DNA from: Tachypleus tridentatus | Lineage: Eukaryota > Arthropoda > Merostomata > Xiphosura > Limulidae | DNA length: 64,000 nucleotides | Assembly (NCBI RefSeq): GCF_004210375.1 | Contig: NC_134827.1 | Coordinates: 103,215,285-103,279,284, forward strand | Direction of reading: 5' to 3' | In this document: piece after piece, positions 47,562 to 58,116 of the stretch | Position numbering within the stretch: the stretch's first letter is position 1 | How the letters are laid out: every line of letters begins with the position of its first letter | The notes under the pieces: model-generated | Told to the model about the DNA's origin: nothing | What the model saw: the letters and a program-made list of their open reading frames with translations, nothing else | Databases searched by the model: none | Program-made: the position numbers and the translations under genes

Positions 47562-48009
47562 CTTGTTTGTTTGTTTATAATTTTGCGCAAAGCTGCACTA
47601 GGGCTATCTGCGCTGGCCGTCCCTGATTTAGCAGTGAATAAATAGAGGGAAAAGAACTAGTTATTATCACAAAACGTCAACTCTTGGGCTTTTCTTTACA
47701 TAAAGCTACACAATCGCTCCGCGGCTAAAAGGAAGAGCATGTTTTTTGGGGGTACGAAGATTCAAATCCGCGATTCTCAGTTTGTGAGTTAGGTGCCCTA
47801 ACCACAAGCCATGCTCCGCGACACTCAGCTTGTGAGTTAGGTGCCCTAACCACAAGCCATGCTCCGCGACTCTCAGCTTGTGAGTTAGGTGCCCTAACCA
47901 CAAACCACGCTCCGCGACACTCAGCTTGTGAGTTAGGTGCCCTAACCACAAGCCATGCTCCGCGACTCTCAGCTTGTGAGTTAGGTGCCCTAACCACAAG
48001 CCATGCTGG
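47562..48009 (-). mobile_element. SINE family A with its tRNA-like head expanded into a minisatellite
   Basis: Reverse copy. The tail and 3' body (CTTGTTTGTTTGTTTATAAT, GCGCAAAGCTGCACTAGGGC, GCCGTCCCTGATTTAGCAGT) are normal. After the B-box region (GATTCAAATCCGCG) the head is repeated five times before the final CCATGCTGGGCC, which is the usual end of the family. Confidence 0.85.
47769..48008. repeat. Minisatellite, 48-bp unit, 5 copies, derived from a SINE head
   Basis: Each unit holds CTCAGCTTGTGAGTTAGGTG, CCCTAACCACAAGCCATGCT and CCGCGA. The unit corresponds to the A-box half of the tRNA-like head. Units alternate between CGACTCTCAG and CGACACTCAG, suggesting that a two-unit block was the last step of expansion. 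The 48-bp period keeps minus-strand frames open, which explains apparent 16-residue protein repeats. Confidence 0.9.
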
Positions 48010-48524
48010 GCCTAGAAAAAAATGCTCTCGAAAGTCACAAATAAACGCATGGGTTTAATTATTATTATTATTACTACTTCTTATAAAATTATGAGGTAAG
48101 TAAGAAATGAGAAAACACAAATCTACTTCGTACAGCCAAGTTTGTGTAAATCAACTTTATAACATGCAAAGTAAAAGTAATCCTGCGGGCCTGTGGTTTA
48201 CAAACCATAAGTAATTATGAATTTGTTAATGTTACAGCAGCTCCTTGACAAATAATTGATTATTCTCAGTTATTTGTTATAAAAGGTTTCAGTTTTAAGT
48301 AAAATCAAGCTCATTGGAAAAGAGAAAATGGCTAAAAAATTCTAATATGACGCAAGGGAATTATTATAGTTTCATCCAATTGAAAAAAGTTAAAGAGATT
48401 TTTGTTAGGAACTAGGTTTAGGCTAACAGTTCGAAATGTTACCACGCTGCGACAGGTGGGTAAAGATTTGTTAAAAATATAAATACTTAGTAACCTCTAC
48501 TTTCGTTTCTTGAAACCAAATATG
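48010..48524. other. Unique sequence
   Basis: No gene or known element was recognised. Confidence 0.4.
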
Positions 48525-48650
48525 CCCCCTGGTGGCTTATTATTAAGTTTCGAATCTCATGCCGATAAAACGCAGGTTTCGATTTTCGCGATGGGCAGAG
48601 CACAGACAGCCAATTGCGTACCTTTGTGCATAACAATTGTTTCTTAAACT
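48525..48650 (+). mobile_element. SINE family B copy
   Basis: Forward copy: CCTGGTGGCTTATTATTAAG (A-box side, diverged), CAGGTTTCGATTTTCGCGAT (B box), GGGCAGAGCACAGACAGCC, TACCTTTGTGCATAACAATT. Confidence 0.75.
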
Positions 48651-48968
48651 TTCCTAACAAATGGTTATGGATTCGTACTTTTTCGTCCGTCAAATTTCTC
48701 GTGAACTAAATGTAATATAAAAGGTTAACGAGTCCCATTACAGAGAGTAGGGGGTGATCTCCACATGCTTAAGTTTCACAATTCACATTAATATGAACTG
48801 AGGATATCATATTTAAATAATTTGGTTTGTCCCTTGTTTAGAGTTTCTTAATTGTCCGTTTCATTATTTGTTATTATTATTCGCAGCTTTGAAATAAACC
48901 AATCACTTGGTTAAATTAGACTTCTATAATTTGTTGCTGATACTCGCTTCTTTATCTTGGGACTTCTC
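48651..48968. other. Unique AT-rich sequence
   Basis: Nothing was recognised between the two family B SINEs. Confidence 0.4.
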
Positions 48969-49085
48969 AGTGGCTCAGGGCAACTCTGAAGGCGTATAAC
49001 GCTTAAAACCGGCATTCGATACTCGTGGTGGATACAGAACAGTTAGCCTTTGTGTAGATTTTCGCTCAACGATAAACAAACAAAA
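48969..49085 (+). mobile_element. SINE family B, diverged copy
   Basis: Forward copy: AGTGGCTCAGGGCAACTCTG (A-box side), CCGGCATTCGATACTCGTGG (B-box side), ACAGAACAGTTAGCCTTTGT and the tail CGATAAACAAACAAAAC. Confidence 0.7.
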
Positions 49086-49924
49086 CCTTCGCTGTTTTTT
49101 TTACTCGTAAAGTTTCTAAGTTAACATTCAGTTATATCGTGGTAAATACAAAACAAAAATCTGTTGTTTTTAGTATTTTTTAAGTCGAATCTGATATCTC
49201 AAAAGCAACTACTAAAAAAAAAGTAAAATATAAATTCGATATGAGGAGCCCAAATAATTTTATTTTTATATATGTAATGCTACCTACCTCTTTACCACTC
49301 GATAACAGACGTCAAAAACAGAAGTTGAGATAAAGACGTAGCTCTCGGTGTTTGCTTTTCTAGGAAGAAAAAAACCGAAACAAAACAGCAACAGTTTCTT
49401 TCTTCTTGGAGTTTTCCTACAAAACACTGGTGTTTTAAGGAGCAGTTTAGCCTTTTAACCGTTTGTATAAAACACTGAGAGTCTGCGCACGAGATGATGT
49501 CATCCATACGTCAAAAGCGTGCCAACCACTCCCGTGCAAAGTTCCAAATAACATCCAATCAAAGTATTTGTAAGTATTCTTTACGATGAAGCCATCTGGT
49601 AAATCAGAGAATGAGCCATCTGCGCCTTTTTCTTCTGTTTCTTTAAAAAAAACAAAAAACACTACATCTTTCGAAATGATAACTGTAATTTTATTATTTT
49701 CTATACTTTAATTATTATTGTAGTCTCTCATTAATAATAAGTGTTTAAACAGATGAAATGAGCCTTAACCCGCAGTGACGTTTCTTTTATTTTAAAACAA
49801 GCGCACGTGACAAACAGATACAATACTTTTAATATCTACAACCTCAGCTGTTTACTTCTGTAAACTTTCTAGTCTTAGGTGAATACGTCGAAAGAAATTA
49901 ATAAGGAAAACAACAAACGATTTT
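49086..49924. other. Unique sequence, one weak minus-strand open frame
   Basis: No established gene. On the minus strand an open frame of 71 codons (49662 to 49447) encodes GFIVKNTYKYFDWMLFGTLH and a following stretch of ordinary composition, but it matches no family I recognise. Downstream on the same strand, GAGTGGTAAAGAGGTAGGT near 49280-49300 resembles a splice donor. A first exon or a chance frame are both possible; chance is more likely. Confidence 0.3.
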
Positions 49925-49993
49925 TGTTTTTTTTATTGTTAAGCGCAAAACTACACAACGGGCTACTTGTCGTGCCCACCTTCGATGCACAAC
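49925..49993 (-). mobile_element. SINE family B fragment
   Basis: Reverse orientation: T-rich tail, AAGCGCAAAACTACACAACG, GGCTACTTGTCGTGCCCACC. The head is missing. Confidence 0.6.
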
Positions 49994-50099
49994 AAACTAT
50001 GCTAATTTATCGTAATTCATTTCGTAAGTCTATGATATTGTTTAACAATTAAACAACTAGCTGCTTTTAAACAAAGCACAAACATCTCTGTCTTTTGGT

Positions 50100-50195
50100 C
50101 GGTTTTAGAGAACAGTTAGCTATATTGGACTCTCTGCTGTCTCTACCGCAGGGAACTGAGTCCACAGATTTCAGCGCTATAATTCCTTATACACA
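50100..50195 (-). mobile_element. Possible SINE family B remnant
   Basis: GACTCTCTGCTGTCTCTACC followed by GCAGGGAACTGAGTCCACAG resembles the SINE at 31171, aligned with several mismatches. The copy is heavily diverged. Confidence 0.4.
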
Positions 50196-51174
50196 TTTCA
50201 CTGGAGGAAAGGCTTAACATCTCTGATTAAGAACTATATCTTATTTGTAATGTTTCAAACACAGTGTAAATTTTCTGACAGTAAATCACGTGAAAATTGC
50301 TGTTTTATTTATTTTTTAAATCAGCACGATATTAATGGTTATTATACCAGACTGTGAAACTCTGGTTTCATGTTCGTGTCCCGTTACTTAAAAAAAATTC
50401 GGACTCCGTATTTTATGGCCATGCGTATATAATTATGTCAGCCACATGCCATTAATCGGCGAAAGAAGAATAACCCGAGCTCTTAACTACTATTTGCCTT
50501 CTTGCCAGCCTGTTAGCCCACAATTAAAGGCACCTACGGCAGATACATTTGGTGAGAGACTCTATGGAGATATTCAGAAAGTCAAGAACATTCAATAAAG
50601 AGTTCAAAGCAAGACGCGTTGGTATGATAATTTGTGGACGTATTTCAACACACAAAAGCCATATAAAACGAAGGCTCCTAAAATGAAAAGTAAACGAATT
50701 ACCTTAGTTTGAAATCATCGCACGTCAATATGAAATTCTTTAATTCAAATTCCTTTTCCTTCAAAGAAACGTCCAAGACTACAATATAAAAATTCAAGAT
50801 TAAACCTAAAAAAATAAATTAGTCTTTCAAAGAGAAACATCGTGACCTTTAATCTTTTACCTAAATGATTTTGTTTTCTTTAATTTCTGTGTCACTATAA
50901 GAACTAAAATATTAATCAAAACATGTATTTCAAGCGCATACATTTATTTGAGGTCATTACCTTTCGGGATAAAACTCAGAAACTCATGTATGCTGTATAA
51001 AGGTAAAACACTTTGGACGACTAAATGGAAGACACGTCATAAAAACATAAATTAATATTACCGCTTACACAGTGAAAAATGTAAAACGTTAAAATATCTT
51101 AGTTCTTGATGACGAGAATCCCATTTGACGTAAAAATGTATCTCAGAACTGCTGATATTGGTATTAACACTTTT

Positions 51175-51450
51175 GACCAGGCATGGTTAAGCGTGTTAAG
51201 GCGTGCGACTCGTAATCTGAAGGTCGCGGATTCGCATTCCCTTCGCGCAAAACATGCTCGCCCTCTAAGCCGTGGGGGCGTTATAATATAGCGATCAATT
51301 CCACTATTTGCTGGTAAAAGGGTAGTCCAAGAGCGTTTAATGGATGGTGATGACTAACTGCCTTTCCTCTAGTCTTACATTGCTAAATTAGGGACGGCCA
51401 GCACAGATAGCTTCGTGTAACTTTGCGCAAATTAAAAAAAACAAAACAAT
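51175..51450 (+). mobile_element. SINE family A inside unit 1
   Basis: Full-length forward copy: GACCAGGCATGGTTAAGCGT (head), GACTCGTAATCTGAAGGTCG, B box GGATTCGCATTCCC, AACATGCTCGCCCTCTAAGC, GGACGGCCAGCACAGATAGC and an A-rich tail. It is present in every unit (53058-53330, 54882-55155, 56740-57013, 58608-58881), so it inserted before the tandem duplication. Confidence 0.9.
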
Positions 51451-51765
51451 CAAACTTGAGGAAACAAAAAAGGTGCTTTTAGAAAATAAATTAATGTCAG
51501 ATAAGTAATTATGAAGCGACATCTATGAGATACTTCAGAAACACCAAATTGGACCGATCCCTGAAACAGAGTAACTTAAGATTCAAGTCATCACAGGTAT
51601 TTTGATACGTTAAACTCAAAACCTGTGCTAAATACATGTGTTTGTGAAAAATTTTAATGAGAAATAAAAATATCCCTCAAATAACACATTTTGAAGGCGA
51701 AATATACAAAAGTAATATTACACCTCAAAATTCATATACACTTCACTCTTCAATTATTATGTGTA

Positions 51766-52103
51766 TCTGCACAAAGCTATCCCTAACTTAGGACTGGAGG
51801 ACTAAAGGAAACACAGTTAGTCAAGAGCTTTGTTTGTTTGGTTAATTTCGCGCAAAACTACACGATAGCTATCTGCGCTAGCCGTCCCTAATTTAGCAGC
51901 GTAAGACTAGACAGAAGACAACTAGTCATCACCACCCACCGACAACCCGTAGGGCTACCTTTTTCAACGAATATTTGGATTTAACATAACATTATAACGC
52001 CCCCACGGCTGAAAGGGCGAGCATGTCTGGCGCGACGGGGATGCGAACACGAAACCCTTGGATTACGAGTCGAGTGCCTTAACCACCTGGGCATGCCGAG
52101 CTA
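51766..52103 (-). mobile_element. Reverse SINE family A next to an older SINE fragment, unit 1
   Basis: A complete reverse copy (51829-52103; TTTGTTTG tail, CGCGCAAAACTACACGATAG, GGGGATGCGAACACGAAACC) directly follows a truncated reverse SINE piece (51766-51827; CTGCACAAAGCTATCCCTAA, CACAGTTAGTCAAGAG). This suggests that the complete copy landed inside the older one. The pair is shared by all units (53707-53980, 55531-55797, 57388-57664 and 59257-59533 for the complete copy). Confidence 0.85.
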
Positions 52104-52231
52104 GAGGTAATGATAAGGTACTATGTATCTAAAATTTGTTGGTATTTATCAATTGCTGAGTTTATCTTTTAATGAATAAAAATATATTTTGTAAGGATTA
52201 TATATTTTAAGGTGTTAAAGCAAAACAATAG

Positions 52232-52304
52232 GCCCAAATATCCCAGTCGGTAGAGCGTTAGGCTTTTAACCTAACGGTCCAGGGTTCGAGTCCATGTGCG
52301 GGCG
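52232..52304 (+). tRNA. tRNA-Lys(TTT)-like copy, unit 1, probably inactive
   Basis: It has 73 nt with the full cloverleaf order. The anticodon arm TTAGG-CTTTTAA-CCTAA is perfect, with anticodon TTT, and the B box GGTTCGAGTCC is intact. The D stem is damaged (TCCC where GCTC is expected, so it cannot pair with GAGC), the T stem has a mismatch (CAGGG/CCATG), and the acceptor stem is imperfect (GCCCAAA/TGCGGGC). Because the A-box part of the D arm is altered, transcription and folding are doubtful. A pseudogene is likely. Confidence 0.6.
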
Positions 52305-52366
52305 ACGAATGGGTGTTAAGATTGTAGACATTCAATTAAACCTTCTCTGGTCAAAAATCTGTTCAC

Positions 52367-52566
52367 ACCGAACATGCTTATCCTTTTATCCGTGGAGGTA
52401 CCATGATAGTACGGTCAATCCCTCTATTCTTTGGTAAAAGAGTAGCCCAAGATTTCGCGGTAAGTGAGGATGTTTATCTGCCTTCCATCTAGTCTTACAC
52501 TACTAAATTAGGGACGGCTGGCGCAGTAGCCCTCAGTTAGCTTTCCGCGTAATACAAAACAAACAA
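52367..52566 (+). mobile_element. Headless SINE family A body after the tRNA-like gene, unit 1
   Basis: Body only: CACCGAACATGCTTATCC, GGTACCATGATAGTACGGTC, AGTAGCCCAAGATTTCGCGG, CTAAATTAGGGACGGCTGGC, then a tail AATACAAAACAAACAA. The tRNA-derived head is missing in all array copies (54187-54390, 56045-56248, 57913-58116, 59793-59995), whereas the related SINE at 60669 keeps it. Confidence 0.8.
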
Positions 52567-54390
52567 TTTTAACTACTATTTTCCTTTTAGCAGCCTGTTA
52601 GGCCCACATTAGCAGCATCTACATCAGATAGATTTCGTGAGAGACTCTGTAGAGATACACGGTAAGTCAAGAACATTGAATAAAGTGTTCCAACCAAGAC
52701 GCGTGTGGTATGATAATTTGTGGACTATTTTAATACTCAACAGCCATATTATTTTGTTTTCTTTAATTTCTGTGTCACTATAAGAACTAAAATATTATTC
52801 AAAACATGTATTTCAAGCGCATACATTTATTTGAGGTCATTACATTTTGGGATAAAACTCAGAAACTCATGTATGCTGTATAAAGGTAAAAAACTTTGGA
52901 CTACTAAATGGCAGACACGTCATAAAAACATAAAGTAATATTACCGCTGAGGCCGTGAAAAATGTAAAACGTTAAAATATCTTAGCTCTTGATGACGAGA
53001 ATTCCAATTGACGTAAAAATGTATCTCAGAACTGCTGGTATGGGTATTAACACTATTGACCAGGCATGGTCAAGCGTGTTAAGGCGTGCGACCCGTAATC
53101 TGAAGGTCGTGGATTCGCAATCCCTTTGCGCCAAACATGCTCGCCCTCTAAGCCGTGGGGGCGTTATAATGTAGCGATCAATTCCACTATTTACTGGTAA
53201 AAGGGTAGTCCAAGAGCGTGTAATGGATGGTGATGACTAACTGCCTTTCCTCTAGTCTTACATTGCTAAATTAGGGACGGCCAGCACAGATAGCTTCGTG
53301 TAACTTTGCGCAAATTTCAAAAACAATCAACCTTGAGGAAACAAAAAAGGTGCTTTTAAAAAATAATTTAATGTCAGATAAATAATTATGAAGCGACATC
53401 TATGAGATAATTCAGAAACACCAAATTGGACCGATCCCTGAAAAAGAGTGACTTAAGATTCAAGTCATCACAGGTATTTTGATATGTTAAACTCAAAACC
53501 TGTGGTATATACATGTGTTTGTGAAAAATTTTAATGAGAAATAAAACTATCCCTCAAATAACACATTTTGAAGGCGAAATATACAAAAGTAATATTACAC
53601 CTCAAAATTCATATACACGTCACTCTTCAATTATTATGTGTATCTGCACAAAGCTATCCCTAACTTAGGACTGGAGGACTAAAGGAAACACAGTTAGTCA
53701 AGAGCTTTGTTTGTTTGTTTAATTTCGCGCAAAACTACACGATAGCTATCTGCGCTAGCCGTCCCTAATTTAGCAGCGTAAGACTAGACAGAAGACAGCT
53801 AGTCATCACCACCCACCGACAACCCGTTGGGCTACCTTTTATCAACGAATATTTGGATTTACCATAACATTATAACGCCCCCACGGCTGAAAGGGAGAGC
53901 ATGTCTGGCGCGACGGGGATGCGAACACGAAACCCTTAGATTACGAGTCGAGTGCCTTAACCACCTAGGAATGCCGAGCTAGAGATAATGACAAGGTACT
54001 ATGTGTCTAAAATTCGTTGGTATTTATCAATAGATGAGTTTATCTTTTAATGAATATATAATACTTACAAAATATATTTTTTAGGTTAAAAGCCTAACGG
54101 TCCAGGGTTCGAGTCTGTTTTAGGGCGACGTATGAGTTTTAGGATTGTAGACATTCAATTAAACCTTCCCTGGTCAAAAATCTGGTCACACCGAACATGC
54201 TCATCCTTTTATCCGTGGAGGTACCATGATGGTACGGTCAATCCCTCAATTCTTTGGTGAAAGAGTAGCCCAAGATTTCGCGGTGTGTGGGGATGACTAT
54301 CTGCCTTCCCTCTAGTCTTACACTGCTAAATTAGGGACGGCTGGCGCAGATAGCCCTCAGTTAGCTTTCCGCGTAATACAAAACAAACAA
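52567..54390. repeat. Tandem unit 2 (1.82 kb)
   Basis: Nearly identical to unit 3. It lacks the 210-bp segment of unit 1. Inside: forward SINE A 53058-53330, reverse SINE A 53707-53980, a rearranged tRNA-Lys remnant 54081-54128 and a SINE body 54187-54390. Confidence 0.92.
54055..54128 (+). pseudogene. tRNA-Lys remnant with inverted anticodon loop, unit 2
   Basis: Only the 3' half survives. The anticodon arm reads TTAGG-TTAAAAG-CCTAA instead of TTAGG-CTTTTAA-CCTAA, so the loop is the exact reverse complement of the normal one. The 26 bases just before it (54055-54080) are the reverse complement of the AAAATATATTTTGTAAGT-type segment that precedes the gene in the other units. The acceptor 5' strand and the D arm are gone. 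The T arm and B box (GGTTCGAGT) remain, with a damaged 3' end. It cannot form a tRNA. Confidence 0.85.
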
Positions 54391-56248
54391 TTTTAACTAC
54401 TATTTTCCTTTTAGCAGCCTGTTAGGCCCAAATTAGCAGCATCTACATCAGATAGATTTCGTGAGAGACTCTGTGGAGATACACGGTAAGTCAAGAACAT
54501 TGAATAAAGAGTTGAAACCAAGACGCGTGTGGTATGATAATTTGTGGACTATTTTAATACTCAACAGCCATATTATTTTGTTTTCCTTAATTTCTGTGTC
54601 ACTATAAGAACTAAAATATTATTCAAAGCAAGTATTTGAAGCGTATACATTTATTTGAGGTCATTACATTTTGTGATAAAACTCAGAAACTCATGTATGC
54701 TGTATAAAGGTAAAAAACTTTGGACTACTAAATGGCAGACACGTCATAAAAACATAAAGTAATATTACCGCTGAGGCCGTGAAAAATGTAAAACGTTAAA
54801 ATATCTTAGCTCTTGATGACGAGAATTCCAATTGACGTAAAAATGTATCTCAGAACTGCTGGTATGGGTATTAACACTATTGACCAGGCATGGTCAAGCG
54901 TGTTAAGGCGTGCGACCCGTAATCTGAAGGTCGTGGATTCGCAATCCCTTTGCGCCAAACATGCTCGCCCTCTAAGCCGTGGGGGGCGTTATAATGTAGC
55001 GATCAATTCCACTATTTACTGGTAAAAGGGTAGTCCAAGAGCGTGTAATGGATGGTGATGACTAACTGCCTTTCCTCTAGTCTTACATTGCTAAATTAGG
55101 GACGGCCAGCACAGATAGCTTCGTGTAACTTTGCGCAAATTTCAAAAACAATCAACCTTGAGGAAACAAAAAAGGTGCTTTTAAAAAATAATTTAATGTC
55201 AGATAAATAATTATGAAGCGACATCTATGAGATAATTCAGAAACACCAAATTGGACCGATCCCTGAAAAAGAGTGACTTAAGAATCAAGTCATCACAGGT
55301 ATTTTGATACGTTAAACTCAAAACCTGTGGTATATACATGTGTTTGTGAAAAATTTTAATGAGAAATAAAACTATCCCTCAAATAACACATTTTGAAGGC
55401 GAAATATACAAAAGTAATATTACACCTCAAAATTCATATACACGTCACTCTTCAATTATTATGTGTATCTGCACAAAGCTATCCCTAACTTAGGACTGGA
55501 GGACTAAAGGAAACACAGTTAGTCAAGAGCTTTGTTTGTTTGTTTAATTTCGCGCAAAACTACACGATAGCTATCTGCGCTAGCCGTCCCTAATTTAGCA
55601 GCGTAAGACTAGACAGAAGACAGCTAGTCATCACCACCCACCGCCCACCAGTTGGGCTACCTTTTATCATCGAATATTTAGATTTACCATAACATTATAA
55701 CGCCCCCACGGCTGAAAGGGAGAGCATGTCTGGCGCGACGGGGATGCGAACACGAAACCCTTAGATTACGAGTCGAGTGCCTTATCCACCGAGCTAGAGG
55801 TAATGATAAGGTACTATGTATCTAATATTCGTTGGTATTTATCAATTGATGAGTTTATCTTTTAATGAATAAAAATATAATTTGTAAGTATTATACATTC
55901 TAAGATGTTAACCAATAACAGTAGGCCCGAATAGCTCAGTCGGTAGAGCGTTAAGCTTTTAACCTAACGGTCCAGGGTTCGAGTCCCTTTTGGGGCGAGG
56001 TATGAGTTTTAACCTTGTATACATTCAATTCAACCTTATCTGGTCACACCAAACATGCTCATCCTTTTATCCGTGGAGGTACCATGATGGTACAGTCAAT
56101 CCCTCTATTCTTTCGTAAAAGAGTAGCCCAAGATTTCGCGGTGGATGAGTATGACTATCTGCCTTCCCTTTAGTGTTACACTGCTAAATTAGGGACGGCT
56201 AACGCAGATAGCACTCAGGTAGCATTGCGCGTAATACAAAACAAACAA
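54391..56248. repeat. Tandem unit 3 (1.86 kb)
   Basis: Very close to unit 2 up to the reverse SINE. Inside: forward SINE A 54882-55155, reverse SINE A 55531-55797 (its head end is shortened, CTTATCCACCGAGCTAGAGG), a tRNA-Lys-like gene 55925-55997 and a SINE body 56045-56248. Confidence 0.92.
55925..55997 (+). tRNA. tRNA-Lys(TTT)-like gene, unit 3
   Basis: It has 73 nt: GCCCGAA acceptor, D arm GCTC-AGTCGGTA-GAGC (perfect stem, good A box), anticodon arm TTAAG-CTTTTAA-CCTAA with one mismatch, T arm CAGGG-TTCGAGT-CCCTT with one mismatch, and 3' acceptor TTGGGGC with one mismatch. The anticodon is TTT (lysine, AAA/AAG codons). TTTT, a possible Pol III terminator, occurs 10-15 nt downstream. With a mismatch in three stems it may be decaying, but promoter boxes are intact. 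Confidence 0.65.
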
Positions 56249-58116
56249 TTTTAACTACTATTTCCCTTTTAACAGCCTGTTAGGCCCAAATTAGCAGCAT
56301 CTACATCAGATAGATTTCGTGAGAGACTCTGTGGAGATACACGGGAAGTCAAGAACATTGAATAAAGAGTTGAAACCAAGACGCGTGTGGTATGATAATT
56401 TGTGGACTATTTTAATACTCAACAGCCATATTATTTTGTTTTCCTTAATTTCTGTGTCACTATAAGAACTAAAATATTATTCAAAGCAAGTATTTGAAGC
56501 GTATACATTTATTTGAGGTCATTACATTTTGTGATAAAACTCAGAAACTCATGTATGCTGTATAAAGGTAAAAAACTTTGGACGGCTAAATGGCAGACAC
56601 GTCATAAAAACATAAAGTAATATTACCGTTGAGGCCGTGAAAAATGTAAAACGTTAAAATATCTTAGCTCTTGATGACGAGAATCCCAATTGACGTAAAA
56701 ATGTATCTCAGAACTGCTGGTCAGGGTATTTACAATTTTGACCAGGCATGGTCAAGCGTGTTAAAACGTGCGACCCGTAATCTGAAGGTCGCGGATTCGC
56801 ATTCCCTTCGCGCAAAATATGCTCGCCTTCTAAGCCGTAGGGGAGTTATAATGTAACGATCAATTCCACTATTTACTGGTAAAAGGGTAGTCCAAGAGCG
56901 TTTAATGGATGGTGATGACTAACTGCCTTTCCTCTAGTCTTACATTTCTAAATTAGGGACGGCCAGCCCAGATAGCTTCGTGTAACTTTGCGCAAATTTC
57001 AAAAACAATCAACCTTGAGGAAACAAAAAAGGTGCTTTTGGAAAATAAATTAGTGTCAAATAAGTAATTATGAAGCGACATGTTTGAGATAATTCAGAAA
57101 CACCAAATTGGACCGATCCCTGAAAAAGAGTGACTTAAGATTCAAGTCATCACAGGTATTTTGATACGTTAAACTCAAAACCTGTGGTATATACATGTGT
57201 TTGTAAAAAATTTTAATGAGAAATAAAAATATCCTTCAAATAACACATTTTGAAGACGAAATATACAAAAGTAATATTACACCTCAAAATTCATATACAC
57301 GTCACTCTTCAATTATAATGAGTATCTGCACAAAGCTATCCCTAACTTAGAACTGGAGGACTAAAGAAAACACAGTTAGTCAAGAGCTTTGTTTGTTTGT
57401 TTAATTTCGCGCAAAACTACACGATAGCTATCTGCGCTAGCCGTCCCTAATTTAGCAGCGTAAGACTAGACAGAAGACAGCTAGTCATCACCACCCACCG
57501 CCCACCAGTTGGGCTACCTTTTATCATCGAATATTTAGATTTACCATAACATTATAACGCCCCCACGGCTGAAAGGGCGAGCATGTCTGGCGCGACGGGG
57601 ATGCGAACTCGAAACCCTTAGATTACGAGTCGAGTGCCTTAACGACCTGGGCATGCCGAGCTAGAGGTAATGATAACGTACCATGTATCTAAAATTCGTT
57701 GGTATTTATCAATTGATGAGTTTATCTTTTAATGAATAAAAATATATTTTGTAAGTATTATATATTCTCAAATGTTAAACCGTAACAACAGGCCCGAATA
57801 GCTCAGTCGGTAGAGCGTTAGGCTTTTAACCTAACGGTCCAGGGTTCGAGTCCCTGTTCAGGGCGACGTTTGAGTTTTAACCTTGTATACATTCAATTCA
57901 ACCTTATCTGGTCACACCAAACATTCTCATCCTTTTATCCGTGGAGGTACCATGATGGTACGGTCAATCCCTCAATTCTTTGGTGAAAGAGTAGCCCAAG
58001 ATTTCGCGGTGTGTGGGGATGACTATCTGCCTTCCCTCTAGTCTTACACTGCAAAATTAGGGACGCCTAGCGCAGATAGCCCTCAGGTAGCATTGCGCGT
58101 AATACAAAACAAACAA
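56249..58116. repeat. Tandem unit 4 (1.87 kb)
   Basis: Closest to unit 5. Inside: forward SINE A 56740-57013, reverse SINE A 57388-57664, a tRNA-Lys-like gene 57792-57865 and a SINE body 57913-58116. Confidence 0.92.
57792..57865 (+). tRNA. tRNA-Lys(TTT)-like gene, unit 4
   Basis: All inner stems pair perfectly: D arm GCTC-AGTCGGTA-GAGC, anticodon arm TTAGG-CTTTTAA-CCTAA, variable CGGTC, T arm CAGGG-TTCGAGT-CCCTG. The only fault is one extra base in the 3' acceptor strand (TTCAGGGC against GCCCGAA), which would bulge. The A and B boxes are intact and TTTT follows within about 12 nt. It is one of the two best-preserved copies. Confidence 0.72.

Larger units (their letters stand above)
50481..52566. 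repeat. Tandem unit 1 (2.09 kb, ancestral-like form)
   Basis: It contains about 210 bp (roughly 50665-50870) absent from units 2-5, so it represents the form before that deletion. Inside: forward SINE A 51175-51450, a reverse SINE A fragment 51766-51827, reverse SINE A 51829-52103, a tRNA-Lys-like gene 52232-52304 and a headless forward SINE A body 52367-52566. Confidence 0.9.

Noticed and set aside
47706-47999. Minus-strand frames with a 16-residue repeat (WLGHLTHKL)
   Set aside because: Produced by the 48-bp period of the SINE-head minisatellite.
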